A stretch of 64,000 nt of DNA, from NCBI RefSeq assembly GCF_002242805.1, contig NZ_MCGQ01000013.1, positions 62,001-126,000 on the forward strand, written 5' to 3'. The position numbers were made by a program, and so were the translations under genes. Below the pieces are notes generated by a model, which worked only from the letters and a program-made list of their open reading frames with translations, had not been told where the DNA came from and did not search any database. Origin of the DNA: Streptomyces diastatochromogenes (GTDB lineage Bacteria > Actinomycetota > Actinomycetes > Streptomycetales > Streptomycetaceae). Shown piece after piece: positions 50,779 through 59,756 of the stretch. Position 1 is the stretch's first letter. Each line of letters begins with the position of its first letter.

Positions 50779-52116
50779 GTGAGCCAGTACGTCAGCAGGC
50801 TCGGGCGTCGCTCCCCGGCGGCCCCCTCGCGGCTCAGGCTCCACCGCAGGCCCCGCCGCGTCGCCATGCTCTCCGTGCACACCTCACCGCTCCACCAGCC
50901 CGGCACCGGCGACGCCGGCGGCATGAACGTGTACATCGTGGAGCTGGCCCAGCGCCTGGCCGCCATCGGCATCGAGGTGGAGATCTTCACCCGGGCCACG
51001 GCCGGCGGCCTCGCCCCCACGGTCCAGCTCGCGCCCGGCGTCCTCGTCCGGCACGTCGACGCCGGCCCCTACGAGGGCCTGGCCAAGGAGGACCTGCCCG
51101 CCCAGCTGTGCGCCTTCACGCACGGCGTGATGCAGGCCTGGGCCGGGCACCGCCCCGGCTACTACGACCTCGTCCACTCCCACTACTGGCTCTCCGGCCA
51201 CGTCGGCTGGCTCGCCGCCCAGCGCTGGGGCGTCCCGCTGGTGCACGCCATGCACACCATGGCCAAGGTCAAGAACGCCAACCTGGCCGACGGCGACACC
51301 CCCGAGCCCGCCGCCCGGGTCATCGGCGAGACCCAGATCGTCGCCGCCGCCGACCGCCTCATCGCCAACACCGCCGAGGAGGCCGACGAGCTGGTACGGC
51401 ACTACGCCGCCGACCCGGCCAAGGTCGCCGTCGTGCACCCCGGGGTGAACCTCGACCGCTTCCGCCCCGCCGACGGCCGGGCCGCAGCCCGCGCCCGCCT
51501 CGGCCTGCCCCAGGACGCGCTGATCCCGCTCTTCGCGGGCCGCATACAGCCCCTGAAGGCTCCCGACGTGCTGCTCAGGGCGGTCGCCGTCCTGCTGGAG
51601 GAGCGCCCCGAGCTGCGCTCCCGGCTCGTCGTACCCGTCGTCGGCGGCCCCAGCGGCAGTGGTCTGGCCAAGCCCGAGGGCCTGCAGAAGCTCGCCGCCC
51701 GGCTCGGCATCGCCGACGTCGTACGGTTCCGCCCGCCGGTCGGCCAGGAGCAGCTGGCGGACTGGTTCCGGGCCGCCTCCGTCCTCGTCATGCCCTCCTA
51801 CAGTGAGTCCTTCGGCCTGGTCGCCATAGAGGCGCAGGCGACCGGCACCCCGGTGCTCGCGGCCTCGGTCGGCGGCCTCCCGGTGGCCGTGCGCGACGGC
51901 GCCACCGGCTTCCTGGTCAAGGGCCACCATCCGGCCGAGTACGCGCGCGTGCTGCGCCGTTTCGCCGACGAGCCGTCCCTCGCGGACAGCATGGGCGCGG
52001 CCGCCGCCCGGCATGCGCGGTCCTTCGGCTGGGACACCGCGGCGGCCGCCACCGCCGACGTGTACATGGCCGCGACCCAGGCCCACCGCCGTCGCGTACG
52101 CTCCCAGCATGGGTGA
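50779..52116 (+). CDS. mshA: D-inositol-3-phosphate glycosyltransferase MshA (mycothiol synthesis)
   Basis: 445 residues. The GTG at 50779 has AAGGAGG eight bases upstream. GT-B glycosyltransferase (GT4): N-terminal SVHTSPLHQPGTGDAGGMNVY binds the acceptor. The C-terminal domain has LFAGRIQPLKAPDVLL and the donor-binding E-x7-E region in PSYSESFGLVAIEAQATGTPV. It transfers GlcNAc from UDP-GlcNAc to inositol-3-phosphate, the first step of mycothiol synthesis. Its 3' end overlaps the next gene by 8 bases. Confidence 0.96.
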   Translation: MSQYVSRLGRRSPAAPSRLRLHRRPRRVAMLSVHTSPLHQPGTGDAGGMNVYIVELAQRLAAIGIEVEIFTRATAGGLAPTVQLAPGVLVRHVDAGPYEGLAKEDLPAQLCAFTHGVMQAWAGHRPGYYDLVHSHYWLSGHVGWLAAQRWGVPLVHAMHTMAKVKNANLADGDTPEPAARVIGETQIVAAADRLIANTAEEADELVRHYAADPAKVAVVHPGVNLDRFRPADGRAAARARLGLPQDALIPLFAGRIQPLKAPDVLLRAVAVLLEERPELRSRLVVPVVGGPSGSGLAKPEGLQKLAARLGIADVVRFRPPVGQEQLADWFRAASVLVMPSYSESFGLVAIEAQATGTPVLAASVGGLPVAVRDGATGFLVKGHHPAEYARVLRRFADEPSLADSMGAAAARHARSFGWDTAAAATADVYMAATQAHRRRVRSQHG

Positions 52117-52609
52117 TGTGGACAAGGCGGCGCAGGTCATCGAGGGGGTCCTGAAGGACGCCGAACTGGAGTGGGAGAGCCCGGAGCCCGGCACCTACGT
52201 CGTCAAGCTCCCCGGCACCCGCAAGCTCTCCACCACGGTCTCCCTCCGGGTGGGCCGCCACACCCTCTCCCTCAACGCCTTCGTCGTCCGTCACCCCGAC
52301 GAGAACGAGGCCGGCGTCCACCGCTGGCTGCTGGAGCGCAACCTCAAGCTGTACGGCGTGAGTTACGCCGTCGACCGGCTCGGCGACGTCTACGTCACCG
52401 CCCGCCTGCCCCTGACCGCGGTCACCGCCGAGGAGATCGACCGCCTCCTCGGCCAGGTCCTGGAGGCGGCGGACGGCGCCTTCAACACCCTGCTGGAGCT
52501 GGGCTTCGCCTCCGCGATCCGCCGGGAGTACGCGTGGCGGGTGTCCCGCGGCGAGTCGACGCGGAACCTGGACGCGTTCAAGCATCTGATCGAGCGCCCG
52601 ACCGACTGA
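52109..52609 (+). CDS. YbjN-domain protein
   Basis: 166 residues. YbjN/type III secretion chaperone-like fold with TYVVKLPGTRKLSTTVSLRV and a middle HPDENEAGVHRWLLERN. A TACGCT box inside the mshA end lies 6 bases before the ATG at 52109, so a leaderless transcript may start within mshA in addition to read-through. Found after mshA in many actinobacteria. Function unknown. Confidence 0.86.
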   Translation: MGDVDKAAQVIEGVLKDAELEWESPEPGTYVVKLPGTRKLSTTVSLRVGRHTLSLNAFVVRHPDENEAGVHRWLLERNLKLYGVSYAVDRLGDVYVTARLPLTAVTAEEIDRLLGQVLEAADGAFNTLLELGFASAIRREYAWRVSRGESTRNLDAFKHLIERPTD

Positions 52610-52679
52610 CGGTCGGACCCCTTCCCTCCACGGCAGGGGCAGTGGCACGCTCACCGCCAACGCATTCCTGAACGTCGTT

Positions 52680-52695
52680 CATATCCATGAATATG
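52680..52695. promoter_or_regulatory. Near-palindrome CATAT-N-CATG-N-ATATG before the beta-helix gene
   Basis: CATATCCATGAATATG is symmetric except for one base pair. It lies 16-31 bases before the ATG of the exported beta-helix protein gene, in an AT-rich island, so it could be an operator or part of the promoter. Confidence 0.5.
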
Positions 52696-52710
52696 GAAGG
52701 GCGGGCGGAC

Positions 52711-54366
52711 ATGAGCAACGGCCACCTCAGCAGACGGACACTCCTCACCGGCGCCACCGCCGTGGCCCTGGGTGCGGCAACCGGCACGGCGATTGCGGCA
52801 CCGACGGAAGTCCCCTCCCTCTGGCGGGAGTTCACCCGCACCCCCTTCACCCACCCGCAGATCCCGTACGTCGGCCGGGCGGGCCACCGCGCCGGATCGC
52901 GCCGCTTCCCCCGCCCCCGCACTCTCGCCGACGTCACCGACTACGGCGCCGTCCCCGACGGCACCACGGACTGCGCCCCCGCGATCAACCGTGCCCTCGC
53001 CGCAGCCGGAAGGGCCGGCGGGGGCACGGTCACCATCCCGCCCGGCACCTTCCGCATCGACGACGTGATCCGCATAGCCGACCCGAACGTCGTCCTACGC
53101 GGCGCCGGCAGCGGCCGTACGACCCTGTACGCCACGAAGAACCTCACCGAACTGATCGGCGCCTACGGCTCCCGATACGGCGGCGACAAGTCGTCCTGGT
53201 CCTGGGCAGGAGGCCTCATCTGGCTGGCGCCGAGGGCCCGTTGGGACTCCCTGGTGGCGGCGATCAGGTCGAAGGCCTGGCCCTTTGAGGGCTGGACCGG
53301 CAACAGACGGAACGAGTGGACGACCCTCACGACCATCGAGCCGGCCCGCCAGGGCTCATGGACGGTGACCGTGGCCGACGCGGACCGCCTGGCGCCGGGG
53401 CAACTGGTCCTCCTGCGCCTGGCCGACGACCCGGCCCACACCCTCCTGCAGCACATGGCGGGCGGCGGCCCGGGCCCCGCCGCCTACTCCTGGGCCGACA
53501 AGACCAAGCTGACCTCCTACGTCCCCTACGAGTGGCCCGTCCGCATCACCCGCGTCCACGGCCGCCGCATCACCCTCGAACGCCCGCTCCCGCTCGACCT
53601 GCGCCCGGAGTGGGACCCCCGACTGACCACGCACGTCCAGGAGTTGACGGGCTCGGCCGTCGCGGGCCTGACCCTGGAGGCGAGGGAGACCCCGCAGTCC
53701 CCGCACCTCCTCGACAAGGGCTACAACGGGGTCGTCCTCCAGTGCGCCTACGACTGCTTCGTGGACGACGTCACGGTCCGGCACGTGGACAACGGCTTCG
53801 GCCTGGTCGCGGCCTCGGCCTGCACCCTGCGCCGTACCCGGGTCGCGGGCCGCGGCTCCCACCACCCGTACTTCTGCCGCGAGGGCTCCCACGACAACCT
53901 GATCGAGGACTTCACCATCGAACAGCGGACCGTGCCCGCGCCCGCCGGCACCCAGCTCCACGGCATCAACGTCGAGGGCCTGTCCTCCCACAACGTCTGG
54001 TCGCGCGGCGAGATGCAGATGGGCACCTTCGACTCGCACCGCGGTCTGCCCTTCGCCGACGTGCGCACCGACATCACGGTGAACAACGACGGCCGCCACG
54101 GCGGGGACGCCAGCGCCGGCCCGCTCTTCGGCGCCCGCTTCACCCACTGGAACATCCGGGTCACCAACGGCCGCGCGGGCCTGATGAAGATCGACGGCCT
54201 GGCGCCGTACTCGGCGACGGTGGGCATCGACGAGGTACGGGAGTTCGACCAGACCGACGTCCCCGACTTCACCGGCGACCTGCACTCCCGCCTGGAGCTG
54301 TACGGCACCACGGACGCGGTGCGCCCGCGCAACCTGTACGACGCTCAGCGCGAACTGAGCCGGTAG
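52711..54366 (+). CDS. Tat-exported right-handed beta-helix protein (pectate-lyase-3-like)
   Basis: 551 residues. A Tat signal (SRRTLLTGATAVALGAATG) precedes a beta-helix of the Pectate_lyase_3 type (VTDYGAVPDGTTDCAPAINRAL, GGGTVTIPPGTFRIDDVIRI). Later parallel-helix turns contain DCFVDDVTVRHVDNGFGL and SHDNLIEDFTIEQ. Family members include polysaccharide lyases, hydrolases and phage tailspikes; exact activity is unclear. The ATG at 52711 follows GAAGGG. The 3' end overlaps the convergent AraC gene by 22 bases. Confidence 0.85.
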   Translation: MSNGHLSRRTLLTGATAVALGAATGTAIAAPTEVPSLWREFTRTPFTHPQIPYVGRAGHRAGSRRFPRPRTLADVTDYGAVPDGTTDCAPAINRALAAAGRAGGGTVTIPPGTFRIDDVIRIADPNVVLRGAGSGRTTLYATKNLTELIGAYGSRYGGDKSSWSWAGGLIWLAPRARWDSLVAAIRSKAWPFEGWTGNRRNEWTTLTTIEPARQGSWTVTVADADRLAPGQLVLLRLADDPAHTLLQHMAGGGPGPAAYSWADKTKLTSYVPYEWPVRITRVHGRRITLERPLPLDLRPEWDPRLTTHVQELTGSAVAGLTLEARETPQSPHLLDKGYNGVVLQCAYDCFVDDVTVRHVDNGFGLVAASACTLRRTRVAGRGSHHPYFCREGSHDNLIEDFTIEQRTVPAPAGTQLHGINVEGLSSHNVWSRGEMQMGTFDSHRGLPFADVRTDITVNNDGRHGGDASAGPLFGARFTHWNIRVTNGRAGLMKIDGLAPYSATVGIDEVREFDQTDVPDFTGDLHSRLELYGTTDAVRPRNLYDAQRELSR

Positions 54367-55136
54367 CGCCCCGGGGTGACCCCCACCAACTTCTTGAAGT
54401 GCCGCGTGAGATGGGCCTGATCGCAGAACCCGGTCGCCACCGCCACCTCGCCCGGGGCCAGCCCGTCCAGCAGCAGCCGGCGGGCGCGGCCGACGCGGCG
54501 GGACATCAGGTACTGGTGCGGGGGGATGCCGTAAGCGGTGCTGAACGCCCGTACGAGGTGGGCGGGGTGGGCGTGCAGGAGCCGGGCGGCGTCGGCGAGC
54601 ACCAGCCCCTCGGTGACGTGCTCGTCCAGGAGTTCGCGCAGCGAGCGGGCGAGGGCCGGATCGGGCCGCTGTCGGGCGGCCCGGCGTCGCAGGTGCTCCC
54701 GCAGCCGCTCCCCGACCAGGGCCAGCCTGCTCTCCGCCTCCAACTCGTCCCCGGGCCGCCCGAGCGCGCCGTGCACCTGCCCGACCCGACGCCGCAGCAC
54801 GGGATCCCTGAGGTCGGGCCCGTCGACGGCCGGCCCGATCAGCTCGTCCCCGAGCAGGCTGCTGTCGAGGTAGAGCACCCGCTTCCGGAAGCCGTGCGGG
54901 GTGGCCGGGGAGCCGTTGTGCGGAACATGCGGCGGCAGCAGCGAGACGGTGTCGTGCGGAGTGCCGTGCTCATGCCGGTCGAGGTCGTACCGTACGGCTC
55001 CGTCGTCGACGATCAGCAGCGTCCAGGCGTCATGGACGTGCATCGGGTAGGCGTACTCGGTGAAGTGGGCGTGGAAGACCTCGGTGACGCCCGGGACACG
55101 AGGGCGCCACGCGGTGACTTCCTGCCGGGCGGCCAT
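54345..55136 (-). CDS. AraC-family regulator
   Basis: 263 residues. An N-terminal cupin (HVHDAWTLLIVDDGAVRYDLD, LLPPHVPHNG) and two C-terminal helix-turn-helix motifs (LADAARLLHAHPAHLVRAFSTAYG, VAVATGFCDQAHLTRHFKKLVGVTPGRYR). The ATG at 55136 follows TACGTT by about 6 bases (leaderless). Divergent from the DUF2000 gene with a short shared upstream region, which makes that gene the likely target. Confidence 0.9.
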   Translation of the reverse strand: MAARQEVTAWRPRVPGVTEVFHAHFTEYAYPMHVHDAWTLLIVDDGAVRYDLDRHEHGTPHDTVSLLPPHVPHNGSPATPHGFRKRVLYLDSSLLGDELIGPAVDGPDLRDPVLRRRVGQVHGALGRPGDELEAESRLALVGERLREHLRRRAARQRPDPALARSLRELLDEHVTEGLVLADAARLLHAHPAHLVRAFSTAYGIPPHQYLMSRRVGRARRLLLDGLAPGEVAVATGFCDQAHLTRHFKKLVGVTPGRYRLSSR

Positions 55137-55185
55137 GCAAAAAACGTACAAGACGGGGCCATGGACCGACCGGCAGTCTCACTCC

Positions 55186-55608
55186 ATGAGCACTGAACCG
55201 CGCTTCGACACCAAGATCGCCGTACTGCTCCGCGAGGACCTGGAGCCCTGGCAGCGCCTGAACGTCACCGCGTTCCTGGTCAGCGGCCTGGGCAGCCAGG
55301 TCCCCGAGGTGATCGGGGACCCGTACGAGGACGCGGACGGCGTGTCGTACCTGCCGATGTTCCGCCAGCCGGTGCTGGTCTTCGAGGGCGGCAAGGAGAC
55401 CCTGAAGGCGGCGCACGCCCGGGCCCTCGCGCGGGCCCTGCCCCGCGCGGTGTTCACGGCCGACCTCTTCACGACGGGCAACGACCGCGACAACCGTGCC
55501 GCGGTACGGGCCGTACCGACCGCGGAACTGGACCTGGTGGGCCTTGCGGTGTACGGCCCGCGGAACGGGGTCGACAAGCTGTTGAAGGGGGCGCGGATGC
55601 ATCCGTGA
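55186..55608 (+). CDS. DUF2000 protein
   Basis: 140 residues matching the DUF2000 pattern (KIAVLLREDLEPWQRLNVTAFLVSG, FVFEGG-like LVFEGGKETL, DLVGLAVYGP). The family resembles peptidyl-tRNA hydrolase 2-like folds; function not established. The ATG at 55186 has CAGTCT six bases upstream and is probably leaderless. Regulated by the divergent AraC protein by inference. Confidence 0.85.
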   Translation: MSTEPRFDTKIAVLLREDLEPWQRLNVTAFLVSGLGSQVPEVIGDPYEDADGVSYLPMFRQPVLVFEGGKETLKAAHARALARALPRAVFTADLFTTGNDRDNRAAVRAVPTAELDLVGLAVYGPRNGVDKLLKGARMHP

Positions 55609-55649
55609 GGCCGCCGGCCGCGCGCCCCTTCACGGCTCGGATGCCGCCT

Positions 55650-56297
55650 TCACGGCTTGGCCGCAGGCCGATCGGCGTGGGTGGCGTGCCGGGGCCGGCT
55701 CCTGGACGAGATCTGGCCGACGAGTTCCCAGAAGCACACCAGCGCGGTGACCGGCGGAATTCCGAAAATCACTAAGGAGAGCAGCGCGTGTGACGAGTGG
55801 CTGACACACAGCGCCACGGCCATCGCGGAGGCAGCCACCACGACGCACCAGGAACGCCGCGCACTCCGCCGTTGAGCGGTCGCCCGCAGAACCGAGAGAG
55901 CGGCCACGAACCACGGCCCGTACACCGTCAGCGGCCAGCATTGCGCCAGTCTCCCGGGCAGCACCGACGCGGCGATCCCGCGCAGCTGGCCGTAGGAATA
56001 GCAGACGGACCAGCCCAGCATGCACACCGCGCACAGCGAGACCGTGGCGATCAGCAACGAGATGTGCGTGACGCGCCGACCTCCGTCGAGGAAATGCGAT
56101 TCCTGACGGATCCGTCGACGGCTGCTCCGGCGGGGGGCCGGGATGTTCAGCGGTGTGGGAGCGGGAGGCGCGCCGGCCGTCGTGGACAGCATCTGGGCCA
56201 GCTCCTCGACCGGATCCCAGTCGTTCGGCGGGATGTCCGGCTCCGGGACGGCCCAGGCATGGTCGTAGAGACCGGCTTCGTCGTGAATCCTGTCCAT
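55650..56297 (-). CDS. DUF2637-type membrane protein
   Basis: 215 residues. A 70-residue soluble N-terminus (Asp/Pro-rich) is followed by about four helices (ISLLIATVSLCAVCMLGW, PLTVYGPWFVAALSVL, WCVVVAASAMAVALCV, LLSLVIFGIPPVTALVCFW). It resembles Streptomyces DUF2637 proteins found near mobile or regulatory genes. GGAGG lies 7 bases before the ATG. The 59-residue gene directly upstream is on the same strand with a 22-base gap. Confidence 0.78.
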   Translation of the reverse strand: MDRIHDEAGLYDHAWAVPEPDIPPNDWDPVEELAQMLSTTAGAPPAPTPLNIPAPRRSSRRRIRQESHFLDGGRRVTHISLLIATVSLCAVCMLGWSVCYSYGQLRGIAASVLPGRLAQCWPLTVYGPWFVAALSVLRATAQRRSARRSWCVVVAASAMAVALCVSHSSHALLSLVIFGIPPVTALVCFWELVGQISSRSRPRHATHADRPAAKP

Positions 56298-56319
56298 CGA
56301 TAGACCTCCGCACCCCGCC

Positions 56320-56499
56320 TCAGGACGCTCCGCACAGATCCGCCATCGCGCGCCTATATTCGTTTTCCATTCTGTTGATATTCTTCAGGAAATCATCGAG
56401 CAGCTCCGAGCACGACTTGGGACCCACATCGCCGTCCCAGCGAAGAGTGGTCGTCTGATGATCTTCCCTTGCGCACCAGTGGAATCGCGTCACGGTCAC
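56320..56499 (-). CDS. Small acidic protein upstream of the DUF2637 gene
   Basis: 59 residues from the GTG at 56499 (or 53-57 residues from later GTG codons). Sequence shows RFHWCARED, TTTLRWDGDVGPKSC and a C-terminal amphipathic helix (SELLDDFLKNINRMENEYRR). Codon use is less GC-biased than its neighbours. Frame, coupling distance and helix suggest a real small gene, possibly a partner of the membrane protein. Function unknown. Confidence 0.5.
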   Translation of the reverse strand: MTVTRFHWCAREDHQTTTLRWDGDVGPKSCSELLDDFLKNINRMENEYRRAMADLCGAS

Positions 56500-56716
56500 C
56501 TAACGACGGTCACCGGAGGCGGGGTTGTGAGGCGTTCGGGGGATGCGGGTCGCTCGAAAGGGGAATTTTTGAGCGCCTGTCAAGATATGTTTGAAGGAAT
56601 TCCGAATACCCAGGCAATTACATTCCGCGAATACTGGAATTAGATGCTCGCGCCCGCGCCCCCTCCCGCAGAGCTGCCGAAGGGGGCGCGTGTGCATGCG
56701 TCGATGCGCTGGTCGC

Positions 56717-57190
56717 TCAGCCGAACATGCCGGGCTCGTAGTCGCCGGCGGGCTGCTGGACGACGACGTTGAGGCGGTTGTAGGCGTTGATCAGGGCGAT
56801 CAGGGACACCAGGGCGGCGAGCTGGTCCTCGTCGTAGTGCTTGGCGGCGTCGGCCCAGGCCTCGTCGGTGACGCCACCGGCCGCGTCGGCGATCCGGGTG
56901 CCCTGCTCGGTCAGCTCCAGGGCGGCGCGCTCGGCGTCGGTGAAGACCTTGGCCTCCCTCCAGGCCGCGACCAGGTGGAGGCGCTGGGCGGTCTCGCCGG
57001 CGTGGGCGGCGTCCTTGGTGTGCATGTCGGTGCAGAAGCCGCAGCCGTTGATCTGGCTGGCGCGGATCTTCACCAGCTCCTGGGTCGCGGCCGGCAGGGT
57101 CGAGTCCGAGACCGCCTTGCCCGCGGAGTTGATGTACCGCATGAACTTGCCGGCGACCGGGTTGGCGAAGAGGTTCAGGCGAGCTTCCAT
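56717..57190 (-). CDS. AhpD-like alkylhydroperoxidase (carboxymuconolactone decarboxylase family)
   Basis: 157 residues with the redox motif CGFCTDMH (CxxCxxxH) after QELVKIRASQINGC. Enzymes of this type reduce peroxides through the CxxC pair. It is transcribed alone; CMD-family genes are common ECF41 partners, but the ECF41 gene is 17 kb away. The upstream 230 bp include the low-GC patch before the small acidic protein. Confidence 0.92.
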   Translation of the reverse strand: MEARLNLFANPVAGKFMRYINSAGKAVSDSTLPAATQELVKIRASQINGCGFCTDMHTKDAAHAGETAQRLHLVAAWREAKVFTDAERAALELTEQGTRIADAAGGVTDEAWADAAKHYDEDQLAALVSLIALINAYNRLNVVVQQPAGDYEPGMFG

Positions 57191-57293
57191 CGTGGGCTCC
57201 TGTGTGGTTGCTGTTGGCTACACCTCCTTGACGGAGCGGCTCGGCAAGACGTGACAGGACTGAATGTGACCTGCGTCACTGAGCTGGTGGGGG

Positions 57294-58553
57294 TCAGGCG
57301 GCCTGTTCGGACGCCTGTGCCCGCTGCCGCCGCCGCGAGGACACGGCCGCGTCCTCCTCCGGGGGAAGCCGCCGCATGAGCACGCCGTACCCGACTCCCG
57401 CCGCCGTCCCGACGGCCGCGCACATGGCCCACAGCCACTCCGCCCCGAACCGGTCGATGACGGCACCGGACATGAGCGGCGCGACCAGGCCGGCGACCGA
57501 CCACGAGAGCGTGTACACGCCCTGATAGCGCCCACGGCCCTGCACGGGCGACAGCCGGACGACGAGCCCGGTCTGGGTGGGCGCGTTGACGATCTCGGCG
57601 AGCGTCCACACGCACACGGTGAGCGCGAAGACGCCGACCGACCCGGCGAAGGCGGTGAGCCCGAAGCCGTAGCCCGCGAGGACCGAGGAGACGACCAGCA
57701 GCGTGCGCGGATCGCGGTGCTCGATGAAGCGCGTGACCGGGATCTGCAGGGCGACGATCAGGATGCCGTTGACGGCGATGGCCAGGCCGTAGTCGGCGGG
57801 CGTGAACCCGGCCCGCCCCATGGCCACCGGCAGCCCGACCGAGCCCTGCTGGAAGACGAGGGCGACGAGGAAGGACAGCCCGACGACGGCCATGTACCGC
57901 CCGTCGCGCAGCACGGTCACGAGGCTGACGTCGCCGCCGTCCTGCTTGGCCGCGGCGGCGGGCCGGGACTCGGGCACCTTCAGGAACACGACGACCGCGC
58001 AGGCCAGGGTCATCCCGGCCTCGATGAGGAACCCGGCGAGATAACTGAACTCGGCGATGAAGCCGGCCGCCATCGAGGAGACGGCGAAGCCGAGGTTGAT
58101 GGCCCAGTAGTTGAGCGAGAAGGCCCGCACCCGGTCCTCCGGCCGCACGATGTCGGCCATCATCGCCTGCACGGCGGGCCGGGAGGCGTTGGAGGCCATG
58201 CCGACGAGGAAGGCGACGGCGGCGATGGTGACGGGGTCCTGCATGAACCCGAGCAGCGCGACGGACCCGGCGGTGGCGGTCTGCGCGATCAGCAGGGTCG
58301 GCCGCCGCCCGAGCCGGTCGGCCATCACGCCACCGGCCAGCGAGGAGACGACCCCGCCGAGCCCGTGCAGGGAGGCGACTAGACCGGCGTACGAGGCCGA
58401 GTACCCGCGGTCGAGCGTGAGATAGAGCGCCATGAAGGTGGCGACGAAGGCGCCCAGCCGGTTGACGAGGGTGCTGGTCCACAGCCACCAGAACTCGCGG
58501 GGGAGCCCGGAGACGGTCTCCCGAGCGGCTCGTCTCAGACGGGCGACGGACAT
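57294..58553 (-). CDS. MFS transporter
   Basis: 419 residues, 12 predicted helices. MFS loop motif DRLGRRPTLLIAQ between helices 2 and 3, and RVRAFSLNYWAINLGFAVSS in the middle. The chain resembles MdtH-like efflux carriers. Start at 58553 with GGGGG about 7 bases upstream. No regulator is adjacent. Substrate unknown. Confidence 0.9.
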   Translation of the reverse strand: MSVARLRRAARETVSGLPREFWWLWTSTLVNRLGAFVATFMALYLTLDRGYSASYAGLVASLHGLGGVVSSLAGGVMADRLGRRPTLLIAQTATAGSVALLGFMQDPVTIAAVAFLVGMASNASRPAVQAMMADIVRPEDRVRAFSLNYWAINLGFAVSSMAAGFIAEFSYLAGFLIEAGMTLACAVVVFLKVPESRPAAAAKQDGGDVSLVTVLRDGRYMAVVGLSFLVALVFQQGSVGLPVAMGRAGFTPADYGLAIAVNGILIVALQIPVTRFIEHRDPRTLLVVSSVLAGYGFGLTAFAGSVGVFALTVCVWTLAEIVNAPTQTGLVVRLSPVQGRGRYQGVYTLSWSVAGLVAPLMSGAVIDRFGAEWLWAMCAAVGTAAGVGYGVLMRRLPPEEDAAVSSRRRQRAQASEQAA

Positions 58554-58707
58554 GGCGGGACCCCCACGGTGCTGTAAGCGGCTCAACAGGCAAGCGCAAC
58601 TTACAAGGGCAGGGTTGACGGAGGCCACTCAATTAACAGATGCCGTCAACTGTCCGGCTGCTGGGCGTCCGCCCTGGGGGCCGAATGCGTGGATTACGCT
58701 CTCAGTC

Positions 58708-59469
58708 ATGGCCGACGCACCGTACAAGCTGATCCTCCTCCGCCACGGCGAGAGCGAGTGGAACGCGAAGAACCTGTTCACCGGCTGGGTGGACGTGAAC
58801 CTGAATGAGAAGGGCGAGAAGGAGGCAGTCCGCGGTGGCGAGCTCCTGAAGGACGCCGACCTTCTCCCCGACGTGGTCCACACGTCCCTCCAGAAGCGCG
58901 CGATCCGCACCGCGCAGCTGGCCCTCGAGGCCGCCGACCGCCACTGGATCCCGGTCCACCGCTCCTGGCGCCTGAACGAGCGCCACTACGGCGCCCTCCA
59001 GGGCAAGGACAAGGCGCAGACCCTCGCGGAGTTCGGCGAGGAGCAGTTCATGCTCTGGCGTCGCTCGTACGACACCCCGCCGCCCCCGCTCTCGGACGAC
59101 TCCGAGTTCTCCCAGGCGAACGACGCGCGCTACGCGACCATCCCGCCGGAGCTGCGCCCCCGCACGGAGTGCCTCAAGGACGTCGTCGTCCGCATGCTCC
59201 CCTACTGGTACGACGGCATCGTCCCCGACCTCCTCGACGGCCACACCGTCCTGGTCGCCGCCCACGGCAACAGCCTCCGCGCCCTGGTCAAGCACCTCGA
59301 CGGCATCTCGGACGCGGACATCGCGGGCCTGAACATCCCGACGGGCATCCCCCTCTCCTACGAGCTGGACGCCGACTTCAAGCCGGTCACCCCCGGCGGC
59401 AAGTACCTCGACCCGGAGGCTGCTGCGGCGGCCATCGAGGCGGTCAAGAACCAGGGGAAGAAGAAGTAG
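58708..59469 (+). CDS. gpmA: 2,3-bisphosphoglycerate-dependent phosphoglycerate mutase
   Basis: 253 residues. Catalytic H13 in LLRHGESEWN, R/E residues in LNERHYGALQG and the second His in AAHGNSLRAL. All family residues (ERHYG, RSYDTPPPPL, YWYDGIVP) are present. It interconverts 3- and 2-phosphoglycerate in glycolysis. A TACGCT box lies 7 bases before the ATG (leaderless). Confidence 0.96.
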   Translation: MADAPYKLILLRHGESEWNAKNLFTGWVDVNLNEKGEKEAVRGGELLKDADLLPDVVHTSLQKRAIRTAQLALEAADRHWIPVHRSWRLNERHYGALQGKDKAQTLAEFGEEQFMLWRRSYDTPPPPLSDDSEFSQANDARYATIPPELRPRTECLKDVVVRMLPYWYDGIVPDLLDGHTVLVAAHGNSLRALVKHLDGISDADIAGLNIPTGIPLSYELDADFKPVTPGGKYLDPEAAAAAIEAVKNQGKKK

Positions 59470-59480
59470 GTCCCACTGAT

Positions 59481-59521
59481 CAAGCCCTCTGCCTGCGGGT
59501 TCTCTGCGGGTGGGGGGCTTG
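59481..59521 (+). terminator. Hairpin after gpmA
   Basis: Arms CAAGCCC (59481-59487) and GGGCTTG (59515-59521), with Cys-poor GC-rich repeats CTGCGGGT between them, about 12 bases after the stop. The rest of the interval up to 59756 shows no convincing gene. Confidence 0.55.
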
Positions 59522-59756
59522 TCGCTGTGTTGGGGCTCGGCTGCCTCCACCACTGCCTCACTCACTGCATCACCTACGACGAGCAGACCGCCTTCCCTCC
59601 CTCTGTGGCTGAGGCCGGTCGGCTCCACGGCTTTAGGCAGCCACAGCCTCGCGTTGTCTGCATCGGTTCCCTACATGTGTGCCTGCAGACCGGGCGTTCC
59701 GTGCCAGCATGGGCTGTTCTAGGGCGCGTTGGCGAGGGCGGGTCTTGGGGGCTGGC

